From: Scleromitrula shiraiana | Taxonomy: Eukaryota; Ascomycota; Leotiomycetes; Helotiales; Sclerotiniaceae | Assembly (NCBI GenBank): GCA_028455995.1 | Contig: JABELC010000001.1 | Span: forward strand, 4,266,501 to 4,330,500 | Reading direction: 5' to 3' | Length of the DNA stretch: 64,000 nt | Part shown: positions 45,632-58,243 of the stretch, piece by piece | How the letters are laid out: each line of letters begins with the position of its first letter | Position numbering within the stretch: position 1 is the stretch's first letter | Position numbers and translations under genes: made by a program | Notes under the pieces: model-generated | What the model saw: only the letters and a program-made list of their open reading frames with translations | The model's database searches: none | What the model was told of the DNA's origin: nothing

Positions 45632-47090
45632 ATGAGTGAGCTTCTAAGCTATCTTCTTAATAATGAACCTCAGTTCCGTAGGTAAGTCATCACATTCCGA
45701 TCAAAACGATATCTGAATCTTGCACTAATTTACATTATTTAGGGCGCGTCTCGCAGCTCTCTACTCTGACTTTCGCCAACTACAGACATTAAATCCAGAT
45801 GGCTACCAAGCCAACATCGAAGCATGGCGCAAAGGTCTAGCAAACGCAGCTCGAGCTGGTGTTATACCATCACAAGGATCGCATCCAGATTTGCTAGTTC
45901 TCAAAATCGATGATGAACTGCTACGAGCATTAGAAACAAAGGAATGGGGAAGGCCATTAGCATTGGGAACTGTCGTTCAGGAAGCTATTGCGAAGAGAGA
46001 GTTAATGCCGCTAAAGGAGTTTATGGATGCTAGTGAAAGTATCTATTCCAAATCCTGGGGAATAAGGCCTTGGGATATAGCAGTTTGGGGTTTAAAGCAG
46101 TTGGGATTATCATTTGGCGGAGATAAATTGCCGGCTGGAAAATTGGTCATACTTGGAAACGTGGAGGAAGCAGCCAAAGTTTTCTCAGGAAAGAGTACGA
46201 CAAAAACAGGGAGAGTTGATAGGATATATTCTAAGAGGTTGTTCATGGAAGAATTTGGAAATATGCTGGGAGAGCAAACGTTGTCGAATGCGGATATGCA
46301 CGCCTTTCTAAAATATCTCGCCAGAGACAAGGGAATTATAGCTTACGACGGGGAAACAATCAAGCTGAAAGCACCTACTGACCCCAAGGCTTTGAGTATA
46401 ACCCAGGAAGATACTTCAATAGCCTCACTAAAATCTTTGATCTCCGACCTAGAGATTCAAACCAAATTCTTCACAGAGCGGGTTGAAACCATGGATCACG
46501 CTGCAAAAGAAGCAGTTGCGAAGAAAAATCGTGTATCAGCACTAGCAGCCCTTCGATCGAAGAAAATCGCGGAAAGCACTCTCACTAAACGACATGCCAC
46601 TCTTTCACAACTCGAGGAGGTACTAGCTAAGATAGAACAAGCAGCCGATCAAGTCGATCTCGTCCGGATCATGGAATCTAGCGCTAAGGTACTTTCAAGC
46701 CTTAACAAGGAGGTTGGTGGTGTGGAGAGAGTAGATGACGTGGTTGATCAGTTGAGAGAGCAGATGAGCCAAGTTGACGAGGTTGGAGAAATCATTGCTG
46801 AACCTGGTCAACATTATGTGGATGAGACGGAGGTTGATGATGAGTTGGAAGCAATGGAGAAGGAAGAGAGAAGAAAGTTAGAGCAGAAAGAACGAACTAT
46901 CCGGGAGGAGAAAGAGAGGCGGGAAGCTGCAGAAACGAAGCGCAAACTGGATGCTTTGGAAGAAATTGAGCGCAAAGCTGCAGAGAACCGGGTTGCAGAG
47001 GTTAAAGAAGGGAACGATGGGAAAGTTGATGAAAGTACACGAGGTTTACGAAGGATGTCTTTAGAAGAGCAGATACCAGCACATACATAA
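45632..47090 (+). CDS. chm7: Chm7, ESCRT-III-like protein, two exons
   Basis: Nuclear-envelope and endosomal ESCRT-III adaptor (animal CHMP7) that recruits Snf7 for sealing and quality control of the nuclear envelope. Exons 45632-45681 and 45743-47090; the 61-bp intron (GTAAGT, CACTAAT branch) lies after 17 codons and joins NNEPQFR-RARLAALYSDFR. 465 residues. The N-terminal half is the winged-helix part (WGIRPWDIAVWGLKQLG, GRVDRIYSKRLFMEEF); the second half is the Snf7-type helical domain (FFTERVETMDHAAKEAVAKKNRVSALAALRSKK, then the acidic VDETEVDDELEAMEKEE) and a charged coiled coil. Ends 96 bp from the end of rad18, tail to tail. Confidence 0.88.
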
Positions 47091-47186
47091 TGATTGGGAA
47101 GGACACATTTTTGTATATGAGAATTAGTCACATGGTGCGGGAGTTTGGGCATGTTGGAACATTGTATAATTTCATTTTATTGATAA

Positions 47187-48591
47187 CTACGGCTGCACAG
47201 GCCTGGCATTACTAATTCCTGTGTTGCCTTCCACTATAGGTAGAGTCCTATTAAGTTGTGACGACGTACCCACCTCCGAAACACTAGGTATTTGATCTCT
47301 ACTTTCTGAATAGAACCTTCTTTGCGATCCAAGTTGACTACTTCTCGACGGGCTCGATTGTAGAGGTATAGGGTCTTCCGTATGGTAAGTGCCAGACCTG
47401 GGTATATTAATTTGTTGCCCTTCATTCACACCCCCTTCCGAACCTCGACTAGATGCCAAAGGTTTTGATGATGATGAAGCTCCGGACTTTTCGGGACTTT
47501 GTGGTGCTTTAGGCTTTATCTTTTGACGAGCCTGTGTAATTAAATCATTAAAATTATTCTTATGTGTTGTTGCCCAAGCCGCCCCGTCAAAACCCTTATC
47601 CTTTATCTGAGCAGAAAGACCATTCGGCGCAGGCGCTCTGGATCCATGTGTTCTTTCCCATACATCAAGATCTTTCTTGAGCCGTAACTTGCTTCGCGGA
47701 TTCTTAGCATCGCAATTGGCATTCCAAATTGTCATGTATTCCGTCATTCTCTTTACCATCGTTGCTTTCCCCCCTCCAGTAGATAAGCCTAGGTCTGATA
47801 GTTTCTTCCTTAATGCTGCTTCTTTAATCATATCGAAATTAATGTGAGGTAACCGTTCTGGTCGTTGTGTAGGCTTAGATGGGGAGGAAGTAAGAGTTGA
47901 TTTCGAAAGAGAGATTGTAGGTCTTGTAGAATTGTCGGCCTCCGCTAGACATCTTCCTATATGAGCTTCGACATCCTTTGCTGTCATCCGGCGTTCGCAT
48001 ACCGGACATTTTGTGAGTCCATCTGTGTTATGAATTAGTTAAATGCAAAGATAGAGCCCCACAGATCGTTTACCCACCAGGCACGAAATCCTCATCCCCA
48101 TCGTCATCCTCGATTATTACTATCTCCTCCTGTTCTATCACCTGCGCTTCCTGATTCACCCGCCGTGTCGAAGCCCTCGTCCTTTTATTAATCCGTCCAT
48201 CGTCATCATCCAAGTTTGATGCTTCACGTTTCCGTTTCGGAGAAGGAGGCGCAAGTTCCATTGCAGGTTTCCTTGCCAGTTCCAATGCCGCTGGCCGAGC
48301 TCTTTTGAATGCATCCACTAAATCCTCCACCACTCCATTCGATTTTAATTTAATCTCCTGATCAGTCGACCGACAGGTTGGACATTTCGAATCGTTGTTT
48401 AAGCATCTCCGTATGCATAACGAGCAAAAAGTATGCGCGCAAGATGTAATCATTGGGGTTGTGAAGAAGTCTTTACAAACTTGGCATCGCAATAACGAGT
48501 CGACATCTCCGAGTGAAGCCAGTGGCGTACCTAGCCAATCTGTAGAATCTGATACATCGTAAGAATCGTGCTTCGGACCTTTTATATTCAT
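47187..48591 (-). CDS. rad18: Rad18, E3 ubiquitin ligase for PCNA, two exons
   Basis: With Rad6, monoubiquitinates PCNA at stalled forks and opens the post-replication repair pathway. Exons 48591-48078 and 48022-47187, 449 residues; the 55-bp intron (GTGGGT donor, AACTAAT branch) joins DEDFVP-DGLTKCPVC. RING finger C3HC4 at about residues 36-74 (CQVCKDFF, CAHTFCSLC, CPTC), UBZ-type finger CPVC-H-C at about 176-198, SAP helix pair (IKEAALRKKLSDLGLSTGG) at about 227-262, as in the family. A basic patch KRKR follows the RING. The C-terminal Rad6-binding and Ser-rich tail ends without known motif. Divergent from pol32. Confidence 0.95.
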
Positions 48592-48789
48592 TGCTAAATT
48601 CTGAGGGTATATTGATCTTGTATGCGGGCTTTACTTTTCTTGTCGCATTCTTTCTGGTTGATAACATCCTAGGCAACCTCGCGTAAAGTGGAAAGAAGTC
48701 GCGACGCGTCTACCAACCAAGCTCAAATAATCTCCAAGAAAACAATTAGAATAACCTTGCAACTCGCAAATTAACCAAATATTGTCAAA
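48592..48789. promoter_or_regulatory. divergent promoter, rad18 / pol32
   Basis: Only 198 bp separate the start codons of two PCNA-pathway genes. The segment includes AGTCGCGACGCGTC at about 48697-48710, which contains overlapping NruI-like TCGCGA and an ACGCGT box; ACGCGT is the MCB element of G1/S genes in yeasts. Whether it works so here is inference. Confidence 0.6.
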
Positions 48790-50449
48790 ATGGCAGACTA
48801 CAAGAGCTACCTGGCCGCAAATATCTTGACAGAAGACAAAGTCGTTAGTATACAAGATTTCCTCTATTAGTTTACACTTTACTAACTGCTTCCTAGGTAA
48901 CTTATCGTCTTCTCAGTCGAGTTCTCAAGGTCAATGTAAATGCCGCAAAGGAGTATGTTTTTTTGCGCATGTCTTATCGGCCTATATTGACAATAATATA
49001 GAATGCTATTCGAATTTCACCGTGTGCAAAATGCAAAGAAACCAGGAATAATTCATGCAACTTATCTTATTAGTGGTACCAAGAAAACGGATGTCCCAGA
49101 AGCTACAAGTGAAGGACGAAAGGATGGTGAAGATGATTTCATGCAAAGTAGCCCATTTATGAGTTCAATGCCAGAACCTAATGTTATTACGGAGGAAAAG
49201 CCTGTGTTAAGCATAACTTTGACTCGAGAAGAGAACCTTGAAAGTAAGGTCATGTATATGGACAACTTAATACCTGGGGACTGACATTCATTGGTAGAGG
49301 TACGGTCTGAATATGAGAACATTTCTTCAATCCAAGTTTATAGTCTCGGACCTCATCCATTAAAGGTATATAATTCTTTATCTTGCTTAACACATCAAAC
49401 TAAAACTCTTGTAGGAACTTCAACTCCTTTCAGATTCGACCCGAGAAATACAAACACTTTGCGCCTCCGAAGATCCCCTCGAATTCTACCCAAAATATGG
49501 CATAATAGCCAATCCCAATGTTAAAAGACGTGCTGCACGAAAGGCAGCAGTCGCCACCAGCGTTCCTACTCGATCTGCACCTCCAAAATCTAAACTCAAC
49601 GAAGTTCAAGAACCTGCGAAATCCGCTTCCCAACCCTCTAAACCTGAGCCCAAATCTCAGCCATCCAATGCCAAAGACTTCTTCGGCAACAAAGGCAAGG
49701 AAAAAGCAAAGCCGAAGTCTAAAAGCGAAAGTACTGGTGAAGCTTCAAGTAAAGAATCTACACCAGCTCCACCGGCAACTCTAAAGAAAGAATCAAGTAG
49801 CTTATTCAAAGCGTTTGCAAAGACACAACCTAGGAAAGATAAATCCAAGGACGAAGGAACAGATTCCGGTGCAGATACGCCTATGAAAGATGTATCGGAT
49901 GACGATGAAGAAGACACTTGGGTACCACCGCCTGTTAACAAGGAGAAGTCAGATAGGGATAGGAAATCGAGGAAAGAACGAGAAGAGGCATTGAGGAAAA
50001 TGATGGAAGATGATGACGAACAGGAAGAAGAAGCCGTTCCATCAACCCCACCAGCCGAAGAAAAGGAAGAGCAAGAGCAAGAGCAGAAGGAACCAGAATC
50101 GGAGAAAGAAGAACCAGCTGCTGCTGCTGCTGCTAGCAATGGACGCAGAAGGGGAAGAAGAAGAGTCACCAAAAAGAGAACAGTAAAGGATGAGGATGGT
50201 TATTTAGGTATATACCCCCTTTCTAATTTTTATAACTATCATCATATACTAATCCAGAACCAAGTGACAAAACATGAACAAGTGTGGGAGTCCTTCTCCG
50301 AAGATGAACCCGCTCCGGCACCCAAAGCTAAAACTACAACTACTACGAATACCAATACCAATACCAACGCGGCGAAACCGAAAAAGGGAGCTGCATCGAA
50401 AGGTCAAGGATCTATCATGTCATTTTTTGGGAAGAAGAGTTCTGATTGA
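48790..50449 (+). CDS. pol32: DNA polymerase delta subunit Pol32/POLD3, six exons
   Basis: Third subunit of DNA polymerase delta (also shared with polymerase zeta), the PCNA-binding arm. Exons: 48790-48843, 48897-48952, 49002-49243, 49298-49365, 49415-50207, 50265-50449; 465 residues. Introns are 49-57 bp with GT-AG borders. N-terminal winged-helix part (DKV-VTYRLLSRVLKVNVNAAKEMLFEFH, then KVRSEYENISSIQVYSLGP), long charged, Glu/Lys-rich disordered middle, the conserved DGYL-VTKHEQVWESFSEDE, and a canonical C-terminal PIP box QGSIMSFFGKK. The last intron (50208-50264) is a multiple of three without stops, so retention would insert 19 residues; splicing is preferred because it restores the conserved block. 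Confidence 0.92.
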
Positions 50450-50762
50450 GCACGTATATCATCTGCTGTAGTGTTGAAAAATTGCAGCTATGGAAATAAT
50501 AGTTAATATCACAAAAGCTCACTAACTGGTACCATGGAGTATTATATGAATCTCGCTCATTTTCCCTATTCATACTACAGAGAACCAATATAATGTTAAT
50601 CGTCTAATGCTCATTCCTTAACCCAATCATGCACGCATGCATAAACGTCCAATCCCATCACCAACCCCAATAACCAGATCAAAATGCAAAACTCCGTTCA
50701 TAATCATAATAAATTGAATCGCCATGCTCCTCCTGCTCATTCGTACACGTTTCTCATCAACT
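50450..50762. other. convergent intergenic region, pol32 / GH125
   Basis: About 310 bp between two 3' ends. Only UTR-like sequence is seen. Confidence 0.4.
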
Positions 50763-52488
50763 TCATGTTTCGATCACATAAGGATCTGCTCCTTCCCCAA
50801 ACAAGAGATGAGGTTTGCGTTTTGCAAGATCGAGAATTGTTTGTGCGAATACTGAGTTAGCCCCTGTTCGTGTGTTAGCTTTTGATTGCTTACTTTGTTC
50901 ACTGTTCGCTTAAGGAGAGAAGGGGGTAAGACGCGGTGATAGGATTAAACATACAAGCAAACCAACTTCTCGTATAATCCTGTATACGATTGACGTTGAT
51001 ACTCTCGTGTATCAAGCCCAGTCGACTGGCCTTTAATACCAATCCCAAACACTCTGAGATCTCTGTATCATTATCGGAAGTCATAGCCTGCAATAGCAAT
51101 GACATAGGCCATGCATGTTCCGGTCCAATATGAGGTCCCCCAATCCCCTTAAATGCCTTCCCTTCCAGATAATAAGGATTGCCCTCTTTGGATAATAGCA
51201 TATTACGTGTATTTTTGTACGTTTCATCGTCCTTAGTTACGAAACCCATCATTGGAAGAGCAAGCAAACTGGGCACATTGGCATCATCCATTAGAATTTG
51301 GCTTCCATATCCATCAACCTCGTATGCAAATACCTTGCCCCATTTCTTATGTTGCACTACCGCATGAGTCCATATCCCATCAGTGATCGCTTGTGAGCGT
51401 TTCTCGAGATGTTGCGCAAGATCGGTCCGTTTTGCTACTTTGAGTATCTCGGCTGTACGTTTCAGTTCGACGGCCATCATGGCGTTGGCGGGGATATAGA
51501 AGCCTAAGATGGTGGAGTCGTCGGATGGACGGAATGCGCTTCTAATAAGGCCAGTTCCGAAATTTAGAGGATTTCCTACACCGGATAAAGGAAGTGTCTC
51601 TGTGCCCTGGTCGGTTCTTCGACTGAATGTGTAGGCATTGCGTTGGAAACGACTGGTTTTTGAGTCGAAGGTGGATTCGGATTGTTGTTCAAGAACTGTG
51701 AGAAGTGTGTCGAGGGCTGTATACCATCGTGGGGTTAGGAAGTCTGTAGATTTGGTGTGGCTATAAAATGAATTTCCTATAGCGAGGAAGTGTGCCAAAG
51801 AATCTAATTCGTATTTACATTCGAAAACAAAAGATGGCTCGTATGCGGGGTGGACAATGTCATCTTGCCCATTTTGTGATGCGGGGATTTTGGAAACTGA
51901 GGGCGGTTGGAATGCATTACAGTATGGCGATTGTATAACGTATTCGGATTGCGTATTTATAGCTCCTAATATAAGATTGAAAATCGCCGTATCCTTCGTT
52001 GCTAGAGGCTGATATTGAAGCAATTGATTCGTAGAATCTCTCAACCATTCCGCATTTATGTCTCCCGTCACCACAAACGATTGTGCTCCCTGCCATTTTG
52101 TACTATCCCGAGCCCCTCTTGCTTTCAATTCTGTATGCCTTGTCGTACCATCAACATGCCAACGTACCGTCGTGTCGAGAGTATTAGGAAACGCGTTTTC
52201 GAAAAGTCTGGCGAGATCCTTATTCACCATCTTATCTGACATATCATCGATTACCTTCTCTACTAGGGGAGAAGAGAAAGTCCTGCATTCCTGAACAGGT
52301 CTTTGAAAAGGTAGACCCATTGGTCCATCAGACAATGGCCTATGGGCGTATGTCGAGTATTTCTTATAGTCCGGGCATGCCTTTGCATATTGAAACGCAT
52401 CGTTGAACGGTTCTTGATGGGGAGATTGAGCTATCACGCTGGAAGCTCCAAGCCATAGTAGACATGTTTGCAGTGAGAAATGCCCCAT
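50763..52488 (-). CDS. secreted GH125 exo-alpha-1,6-mannosidase (Mug157-like), two exons
   Basis: Glycoside hydrolase family 125 (former DUF1237); characterised members release terminal mannose from alpha-1,6-linked mannosides. Exons 52488-50955 and 50863-50763 (intron 91 bp) give 544 residues; the junction restores TRSWFA-WANSVFAQTILDLA. Without the intron the frame would end early in an unrelated tail. A signal peptide is clear (MGHFSLQTCLLWLGASSVIA, then QSPHQEP). Family blocks: RPVQECRTFSSPLVEKVI, TGDINAEWLRDSTNQLLQY, FECKYELDSLAHFLAIG, RSAFRPSDDSTILGFYIPANAM, LMDDANVPSLLALP, GPEHAWPMSLLLQA. Likely in cell-wall or host/substrate mannan turnover. C-terminal RKPHLLF is normal for fungal members. 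Confidence 0.92.
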
Positions 52489-54957
52489 TGTTATTGATGT
52501 AAATATGATGATGTGCTAGAGCAATTCCAAGCTGTTACAAGCTTCTCTCAGAGTAAAACTCCTATTTAAACATCTGAATAGCTAGTCGTTACTTTATCAG
52601 TATAGAGGGTTAGGTTCATAGGAGTATGTGAGTTGTGGGCGGCCCAGTTGAAAGTTTCGGGATAAATGAATTACCCAATTCTTTTGTTAGAATTAAAGTA
52701 TTGAAAATCTCACATAAACCGTTTTAATACGATATAACAATCGTGTTGGTATATATTATGAAAGATAAAGCTAGTGTTTTGAGAAATAAAAGATGATATA
52801 CGGAATGCTTAGGTTCAAGATGCGCGCTCGGGCGGGTTATGCGGGCGGCTGAATTGGGCTTGGAAAAAAGTTACCCCACTGCGCCGATTGTATATCAATA
52901 TGGATATGCTCGTATTGGTTTTTCAAATGTTATTATTCGATATCTCTCACCGTTTTGAATGATGACAACCAAATGGACACACATCAATACCGATTGACAA
53001 GTGCTCTTCTTTATGTATCATTGGAGAGAAGAATGAGCGAAGATTAGATGATGATCATGGATTCCAATGTGACTTTCTTCCTTCCTCTCACTGAGTAAAA
53101 CTTATCGCTCCAATTTTTGACAGTTGATCTTAACCAACATTGACTCTTGGCACCCATACATTCATAGTTCTTCAAGGTCATGTATTGCATTGTAAATCAC
53201 ACTTGGTTTACATTCAGCCAACTTGTAGGATCTCTGTCCCATACCACTCCTGAACTCAAACCTCATTTTATACTATCTTATCAACCTCCATCGTTGAATA
53301 CAGAAGACTCTGAACTGTTACAAATTAGATGATAAAGTTATCTCACCCTTGATTCAAGATATCTAGTTCTTCCTTGCACGCTATAACCATCTTGTATTGC
53401 ATTGTATTTCCTCGATTCTGAACTCGAGTTACGATTTGTACTACGAGACCACGCTACTAGGTTTCTAGAATCACTATCAGGTGCAATCTTGTGCCTAGTT
53501 CTCTCCCATTTGACACATGCAAGAATGGTGTTTTGCATGCTGAATGTGTCCGCCATCGAAAGTATTTTCCGGCTAATGAAATGCAGAAAGGCCTTACATT
53601 CCGCGAAGTGGAAGGAACTGATATCGTTTAGCTTCTACTAGGAGCCATTCTCTTGCCATTGGCGAATTTTACGTGGATGAAGTGATGCACTGGAAGTTTT
53701 TGGAGGATCTGCAAAGATCAGGACTCTGAATTTCACAATTCATGGTTGCGTGAAAGAGGTTTAATAAGGGTTTCTGTTTGTTACAAGGATGCTGTGATGT
53801 TTAAATCGAGGTATTGTTCTACGACAACTCATTGGAAAAAGGTGATACGTACCTTAAGATAAATTCATGAGATTCAGTAGGTTCACAACAGCAAGACTTA
53901 CCGACCCCACTGGTAATGAGAGAGTTGATATCACCATAATGGACGAAGAGGACTAAAGAAAGATCAGATGCGGAAACGTGGAAGTATTTAGGGGCTAAAG
54001 GGGTCAAAAGGGTTACTTTGTCGGACGAATGAGCAATTAGAGCAGGACTTCAAGAATTGAACCAATACGAAGTATGAAGGGAATTGGAGTTGTATACGGT
54101 ATACAAATAAAGTCGCGAGATACTGTAGTAACTGTACACTGATTGTATCTCCGAGTAGCTTCTCCACCACCACCACACTAGGTAATCAGAGGCGATATCA
54201 GATATATACGCTATATACGCTATATACGCTATATACGCTATATAAACTATTTAAAGGCCCCTAATCCACCCGGACCCAGATATGGTCATATTATTGCATG
54301 GTGTGATTACAGTTATTACAATTTTCTAGCAATACGAAGTACTCTGTAAATAATTTTTTTCAATTAATATGGAGACGTAATCTGGAACTTATACCATCAT
54401 CGTGCCGCTGGCTAATCAATACGGTAATTATCCCACCACACCAGGACCCGTCATACACCCGTCCACTCGACTTAAACACATAGCCCTGTCCCTGTGTGAA
54501 AGAGCCCTGAAGTTGTCCTTGTTCAACGTGCATGCAGAAGTCTTTACGGCTTGTCGGCTTAACTAATAGTTTTTAACATTTTCACCGTTTTCACCGTTTT
54601 TACCATTTTTACCATTTTTATCATACTTATCATTTTTATTATATTTTTCGATTTATTATGTCGAACCTTACATTTATTTATCTATCCTACCCTACCTAAT
54701 AATTCCAACATCGTTCCTTAGACATTTGGTAGATATTGTGTTTACGTTGTTTTGTCATCTCTAATCTTTGGATAAATAAATACATGTTGTATTTGGTTGC
54801 AGTTCAGTTGGCTTCTAACTAGGAATTTTATGTCGGCATCCGATTCGAAATCCTCATTCGGGTCGCTAAATTAATAATACAACGTCAATAACAGTCCGAA
54901 ATATCTGTACTACATCTATGGTACGATACTGCCGGCTGATGGTTGGTTTTGCTCGAT
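52489..54957. other. gene-free 2.5 kb between GH125 and histidine kinase genes
   Basis: No credible gene. Small frames at about 53340-54180 lack motifs and composition of coding DNA. It contains the ATATACGCT array and T-rich runs (TTTTACCATTTTTACC) near 54570-54640, and should hold both flanking promoters. Confidence 0.5.
54204..54239. repeat. four copies of ATATACGCT
   Basis: Four perfect 9-bp units in tandem followed by a degenerate fifth. Confidence 0.9.
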
Positions 54958-57900
54958 ATGGTACCCGACCAAGCTCTTGGAGATTCGTTGCATAACTCCA
55001 TTACTGCTATCATTAATACTACTACATCTGCGACGGCGAATACGATTGAAAATTCGACTCCGGCGAATTCAGTTTCGGATCCTAGGACTGAAAAGGATTC
55101 ACATCCTATCATCCCACCAATCGTCCAACCTCTTCAAGATTGGACCCTTGATCTCCCCGATACCGAGCATGTACGTTTTTTCAGGTCCACAGATTGGGCT
55201 GCGACTTCACTTGGGCCGTTAGAAACTTGGGGTTTTGCACTTAGAATATATGTTTGCACTATATTCGCGGACTCAAGACCTTCATGTCTATACTGGTATG
55301 CTGAAATCTATGGGTGTTTTCATTGTTTACTTAGAGAATCCTCTGATCATTTTTCGTTCACAGGAATGTTTCGGACCGAGTCGCGATCTACAACGAGCAA
55401 TTCATTCCACTGGCTAGTAAAGCCCATCCTGCCTTAATGGGCACAGGTTTCGATGTAGCATTTCCGGAATTGATCGATCCTATCAGTGCTGTTTTTGAGA
55501 CTGCGGCGACGACTAAAGTTGCGGCTGATGTTTACGAAATACCTTTGACTGTGGAGAGGAACGGCTATAAAGAAGAAACGTATTTTACTGGGAGCTTCAA
55601 TCCGTTACGGGGCGACGATGGAACTGTTCAAGGGTTTTACAATTCAGTGCACGAGGTCACCAAACAAAAGCTCAACGATAGAAGGCAATTTATGCTGGGT
55701 CGATTGGAAATACCTTCGGGATTCTCTAGGGGAACTTTTGCTAGTTACATTATTCCACACTTCGAAAGAAATTCTCTCGACATTCCCATGGCTATGCTTT
55801 ATCAGGTAGATGAAGAAAGTACACATGGAACAACGGTTTGTCTGCGCGGTCAAATTGGTATACCTGAAGGGCATGCGCTTGCCATTCCACATGCGGATCT
55901 CAGTAGTCGCCTTGGCATTTTCCCACTGTTGTGTAAAGCAAAGAAAGATATTCTTACTCTTCCCGTTGATGATAGATTTGTAGGAATTGAATGGCGCGGT
56001 CACATGGATGAGGTGACTGGAGTACACGAACCATCGAAGCATTTTAGCATACTCCCTCTCTGTAGCGCGGACCGTCTCTTTGGATTCTTGGTCCTCGGGG
56101 CAAATCCTCGTAGACCTGTCGATGATGACTATCACCAATTCATGCAATTGATCTCTTCCAGAGTATCGTCGATTGCTGCCAGTATAGTTAACGCTGAGGA
56201 AACCAAGAAAAGAGCAGAGCGTCTTGAGAACGAATTAGCCGAAAGCGAAAGGCAGATCAGATATATGGCGCAGCATGCTCCAGTTGGTATGCAACACCTA
56301 TCTACGGAGGGAACCATGCTTTGGGCGAATGAGAAGTATTACGAGCTCACCGGACATAGCCGAGAGGAGGAGTCTCAGTACAATTTCTCTTTCCTTGATG
56401 TCTTTATCGAAGAAGATAGAGTGAAAGCAATGCAAGCTTGGTCTCAGCTCTATCAAGGAGCTACACAAACAGAAGTTGCATTACGAACTAAACGCATGTT
56501 TATTCCACCAAGTGGAGAACCTGAGCATGCTTGCATACTTGCACTTGCATTCCCATATACGGTAAATGGCGAAGTAAAGTCTATTATGACTTGTACCACG
56601 GATATTTCCCAACTCAAATGGGCAGAAGCATCCGAAGCTCGGAATGCCGAAGATGCACGAGAAGCAAAACGTCAACAAGAAGAATTCATTGATGTTGTCT
56701 CCCATGAAATGCGAAATCCTCTTTCTGCAATTTTTCAATGTGCAGATATGATCTCATCGTCCTACAAAGATCTTTCACATATGGATGCTCTTGAAGTTTT
56801 AAGAAATAATATTGAAGCTTCTAACACAATAAGCATGTGTGCCCGGCATCAAAAAAGAATTGTCGACGATGTTTTGACTCTGTCAAAACTCAAATATATG
56901 ATGCTCTCCATCTCGCCACGTCCTGTGCGACCAGCTACCCTTGTTAATCAAGTCGTGAAGATGTTTCATGCTGATTTAATCTCACATGCAATTGCAGTTG
57001 ATGTCGTCGCAGATCGTTCATTTGCCGCACACAATATTGATTGGGTTATATTTGATCCTTCTCGGGTAACACAAATCCTCATAAATCTGTTGACAAATGC
57101 AATCAAATTCACCAGAGGAGAATCTGAGAGGAAGATTAAGATTACATACGGAGCTACTGTTGATAAACCACAAAATTCTTTCAAGAATTTGTACTGGGTT
57201 CCATGTGAAAGAGAGATCGAAGATTTGACCTTAAGGGCGGAGTGGGGTACTGGGCAGCATGTCTATCTGACTTGTTCTGTTACAGATACAGGATCTGGAA
57301 TGAGTCCTGAGGAGATTCCTCGACTATTTAATCGCTTCGAACAAGCGAACTCAAAAACTTCAATCAAATATGGTGGATCTGGATTAGGGTTGTTTATTTC
57401 TCAACAGCTTACTGAGAAGCAAGGTGGCAGGATTGGTCTATCTTCTGTAATGGGGAAAGGAAGCACTTTTGGGTTCTATATCAAAGCTAGGCGTAGTAGC
57501 ATGATGAATGTGAGTTATTTTTATTTTTATTTTGCTGGGCTCGGAGTTGTATCCCAGCACTGTATTACGTGGAGATACCTCATGAATATATATAATTCAC
57601 ATCTCTTTGGATCATTGATAACTTCTCCCTCATAGACCGTAAGATGACGAGCAATTGCTAACACACATGACTCCCAGAAATCCGATCTTATCAAGCCACC
57701 ACTTGTTACTATGCTATCATCAACTTCGATTCACGATGGTGCTGATGGGCCTAATGGCATGCATGTTCTTTTGGTTGAGGATAACCTTGTCAATCAAAGG
57801 ATATTACAAAAACAATTAACTAGAGCTGGATGTACAGTGCACGTTGCAAATCATGGCTTAGAGGCACTAGAGGCTTTGCGTCACTCTTCATGCTGGCATG

Positions 57901-58243
57901 AACATGGCAATGAAGCAAAGCGGATCGACATAATCCTTATGGATTGGGAAATGCCTGTCATGGATGGTCTGACTTGCAGTCGTGAGATCCGAAAATTACA
58001 AGAATCTGGCAAGATTATTCGGCATGTTGAGATCATTGCCATCACTGCTAATGCCAGAGAAGAGCAGATCCAGGAAGCACTGCATAATGGCATTGTAGGT
58101 TTTTCATTTTACTTGTAACACAAATTTGATTCTAACATGCGACGTAGGACTTCGTGATGTCGAAGCCATTCATAGTTGGCGATCTGCTCTCGAAGATGCA
58201 AGAGCGTCTTGGAGGTATCGACAGTGGGACAGTTTACCAGTGA
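54958..58243 (+). CDS. hybrid histidine kinase (PAS-HK-REC), four exons
   Basis: Fungal hybrid sensor kinase: ATP-driven autophosphorylation on His, then transfer to its own receiver and on to an HPt protein. Exons 54958-55295, 55364-57509, 57678-58094, 58148-58243; 998 residues. The first junction restores ADSRPSCLYW-NVSDRVAIYNEQFIPLA. Domains: N-terminal PAS-like sensor (about 90-250), GAF-like part, PAS (HAPVGMQHLSTEGTMLWANEKYYELTG), HisKA with His at about 560 (VSHEMRNPLSAIF), HATPase_c (N box ILINLLTNAIKF, G boxes DTGSGM and GGSGLGLFIS), receiver with Asp at about 917 (ILMDWEMPVMDG) and Lys at about 973 (MSKPF). The start is the ATG at 54958; no transmembrane segment is seen, so it should be cytosolic. 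The stimulus is unknown. The third junction spans an unusually long 168-bp intron. Confidence 0.9.

Noticed and set aside
53338..54176. Several 60-80 codon frames between the GH125 and kinase genes
   Set aside because: They overlap on both strands, lack motifs and splice-compatible neighbours.
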